Assembly (NCBI GenBank): GCA_964582985.1
Contig: CAZOUM010000064.1
Span: 1 to 14,505 of the forward strand
Direction: 5' to 3'
Source of the DNA: CAZQYB01 sp964582985
Lineage (GTDB): Bacteria; Planctomycetota; Phycisphaerae; Sedimentisphaerales; Anaerobacaceae
DNA: 14,505 nt
This document shows, piece after piece, positions 13,065 to 14,505 of the stretch; within the stretch, counting starts at the first letter, position 1, and every line of letters begins with the position of its first letter. The translations under genes and the position numbers were made by a program. The notes below the pieces were generated by a model that saw only the letters and a program-made list of their open reading frames with translations, ran no database searches and was not told the DNA's origin.

Positions 13065-14159
13065 TTAGGGCAAAAAATCTGACGGCTTTTTTAATTTAGA
13101 CGGCAGGTACTTATTGACAACAAAATCCAGACCGTGTTTGGCAAACGCCTGCTGTTCGACACGAACTCCCATCTTGAGCATTTGATTTATCGCCTTTTGC
13201 CAGGGCTTGTGGTGTTTCACAAAGGGGTCGTTTTTCAGTGCATCCTTGGCCCTCTTTATATCCACATCTTTGAGCGGATGCGTAGGCAGCTTGTAATTTA
13301 TAATGTCCTGCGGTGTTACGCCGAGAAACCGCACGGAGGGGACGCAAAAGAATCTGTTCATATGGGCCGCATTGCCCGAGCCGACTTTCAGGGTTCTGTA
13401 GATATTGAAATAGCCGTAAGGGTCACCGTCAACAAAGGCGTAAACAGGGACTTTCAATCGGTCAGTTAATCTTCTTATGAATCTGCGGCAGGCACGTGTC
13501 GGCACGCCGCCCATACTGATAAGAATGCATTTTGTTTTCTTCCAGTAATCGTACTTGACCAGCCTTTGGAACATGCCGGCCGTTTCGATTGCAAGAATAA
13601 ACCTTGCCTGACCGTCGAATTGCAGTTGTTCAACCTCTGTTGGTATGGAATAGGCGCCGGAGCCGAACTTTGTGCAATCGATTTTGATTTTCTTGCCTTT
13701 GGCATCGGTGTCTATGACGATTAGTCTGCCGGCCACATCACCGCCTTTTTCCTCGGGCGTAAATCTTAGTTGTTCGCGGTTTACGGCGAACATCGCTTCA
13801 ACGTCGTCCATAATAGTGTCAGACTCCGCCTGCTCGGAGAAACCGGCCTTACCCCAGTTCTTGGAGATATAGTAAGCCTCACGCTTAGTAGCCATATCAT
13901 TTGTGTTGATGAGCTCCTTGGCAAGAGACATCATTTTAAGGGTCTGTGCGAAAGTTTTTACGGTGCTTACGGTAAGCGTACGCTGTTTGCTTTTGCCGAG
14001 CATCTCGAAATAGCCGATTTTGGCCTGGTATTTGACGTTGCTCAGTGAGCGAACAGGCGTGACCATCGTGGGGCTTTTGCTCTTAAGAATCTTTCCATGT
14101 ATGTCTTTGGCGGTTTCCGTTATTTTTTGGGCCACAGGGACGTTTTTTGACTTTGACAT
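13065..14159 (-). CDS. top6A: DNA topoisomerase VI subunit A (Spo11-like)
   Basis: The 364-residue product starts at ATG 14159 with GGAG seven bases upstream (on the - strand). The winged-helix/CAP-like half has TKREAYYISKNW, where one of Y96/Y97 (by homology the second) is the tyrosine that links to DNA. The Toprim half has metal-binding E192 (FILAIETAG) and D244/D246 in FVDGDPYGY, and the VPTRACRRFIRRL strand-turn motif. Length and order match archaeal and plant Top6A. The enzyme forms an A2B2 complex with an ATPase B subunit to pass one duplex through another. Topo VI is mostly archaeal and plant, and patchy in bacteria. No B subunit gene lies in the window; the 59-base gene end at 14447-14505, upstream on the same strand, could belong to it, but its sequence is too short to decide. 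Confidence 0.95.
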   Translation of the reverse strand: MSKSKNVPVAQKITETAKDIHGKILKSKSPTMVTPVRSLSNVKYQAKIGYFEMLGKSKQRTLTVSTVKTFAQTLKMMSLAKELINTNDMATKREAYYISKNWGKAGFSEQAESDTIMDDVEAMFAVNREQLRFTPEEKGGDVAGRLIVIDTDAKGKKIKIDCTKFGSGAYSIPTEVEQLQFDGQARFILAIETAGMFQRLVKYDYWKKTKCILISMGGVPTRACRRFIRRLTDRLKVPVYAFVDGDPYGYFNIYRTLKVGSGNAAHMNRFFCVPSVRFLGVTPQDIINYKLPTHPLKDVDIKRAKDALKNDPFVKHHKPWQKAINQMLKMGVRVEQQAFAKHGLDFVVNKYLPSKLKKPSDFLP

Positions 14160-14201
14160 TGAGGAACTCCAAAATTGATACCTGTCGGATTTATTTGCTG
14201 T

Positions 14202-14230
14202 AGTCTATGCCAGGTAGCGTGAATGTTCAA
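14202..14230 (-). promoter_or_regulatory. Possible promoter for topoisomerase VI A
   Basis: On the - strand TTGAAC (14230-14225) and TAGACT (14207-14202) are spaced by 17 bp, 4 of 6 each. It would give a leader of about 35 nt and the GGAG ribosome binding site. The -35 box falls in a small hairpin, CAAGC/GCTTG (14228-14232, 14239-14243), a possible operator. Confidence 0.35.
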
Positions 14231-14301
14231 GCGTTTGGGCTTGCGATTTACGCTCCAAAACGCTGGAATAGCGAAAAAAATAAAAAAAAGCAGTTTTTGG
14301 C

Positions 14302-14330
14302 TTGCATTTTATGGCCGAATCGTGTATATT
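14302..14330 (+). promoter_or_regulatory. Promoter-like site on the + strand with no gene behind it
   Basis: TTGCAT (14302-14307) and TATATT (14325-14330) are spaced by 17 bp; the -10 box matches 5 of 6. The start would be near 14337. Only a seven-codon frame (ATG at 14360, behind GGGG) lies in the ~110 bp before the convergent partial gene. A small RNA or antisense transcript into the partial gene is the likeliest product, if the site is active. Confidence 0.3.
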
Positions 14331-14446
14331 AGACGTGTTAAGTCTATCAGATTGGGGAAATGAGGCCCGTGAGCTTTTCATAATTTTGCTTGACAGGCTT
14401 TTCTTATCGGATTAAGCTTTTTGCCCGAGTTGTTTAAGTATTGCAA

Positions 14447-14505
14447 TCAGGCTGCTTTTAGCAGCTTACGAACCTCGGCGAGGCAGCGTGGCACACCGGT
14501 TTCCC
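14447..14505 (-). CDS. C-terminal end of a - strand gene cut by the window edge
   Basis: One - strand frame is open from the window edge to TGA at 14449-14447 and reads ETGVPRCLAEVRKLLKAA: charged, helical and codon-like, whereas the other two frames also end nearby but read less naturally. It would be the 3' end of the gene upstream of topoisomerase VI A, 287 bp away. The hairpin GCTGC-TTTTA-GCAGC (14451-14465) lies within it. The family is not recognisable from 18 residues; a topoisomerase VI B subunit is only one possibility. Confidence 0.4.
   Translation of the reverse strand, partial: ETGVPRCLAEVRKLLKAA

Noticed and set aside
14447..14505. Cobalamin-riboswitch-like string GGGAAACCGGTG on the - strand
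   Set aside because: It shares a few bases with the cobalamin riboswitch core, but the following CCGG pairing partner, the CCCGC(A)ACUGU block and the AGACCUGCC end are absent, and one frame reads as ordinary protein.

Overview
The window looks like a chromosomal segment of a bacterium in the Planctomycetota, most likely Phycisphaerae/Sedimentisphaerales-like. This is an inference from four things: a bacterial topoisomerase VI A subunit, remnants of PEP-CTERM sorting tails, intergenic spacers full of small hairpin repeats and short tandem words (GAATATC, CTCGTGA-type heptamers), and loosely packed genes with AT-rich spacers. No tRNA, rRNA, CRISPR array, transposase or phage gene was seen.

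Left part, mostly + strand: a long coiled-coil protein with very basic ends (170-1249); almost 1 kb without a convincing gene, which holds a terminator-like structure facing the - strand (1728-1819); then an ABM-fold monooxygenase (2240-2548), an iron-alcohol-dehydrogenase-like enzyme (2580-3734) and a diaminopimelate decarboxylase, lysA (3795-5075), closely spaced and probably co-transcribed.

Middle: 5076-5331 is a cluster of repeats downstream of lysA. It is followed by an unrecognised - strand gene (5332-5919), a 102-bp inverted-repeat element (5958-6059) and an exported trypsin-like protease (6365-7390). From 7391 to 8221 there is no intact gene. That stretch holds two PEP-CTERM tail fossils, a 135-nt candidate structured RNA between them (7525-7659), a perfect GC-rich palindrome inserted in frame into the second fossil, helically phased A-tracts, and a heptamer tandem repeat that begins next to the accC stop codon.

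Right part, mostly - strand: accB-accC (biotin carboxyl carrier protein and biotin carboxylase, the first half-reaction of fatty acid synthesis), with a heptamer repeat in the 66-bp gap between them; a divergent ECF sigma factor fragment (10390-10683, + strand) cut off after region 2; a SpoIIE/RsbU-type phosphatase (10727-12001); a YggS-type PLP homeostasis protein (12242-12964); topoisomerase VI subunit A (13065-14159); and the last 18 codons of a further - strand gene at the window edge.

The named genes are housekeeping or regulatory and do not form one obvious pathway. The most unusual material is between them: the candidate folded RNA at 7525-7659, the heptamer arrays placed next to stop codons, the nested hairpin repeats, and the gene fossils. 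No known defence or mobile system could be recognised. Reading frames were judged from translations, start codons and Shine-Dalgarno matches; no database search was possible.
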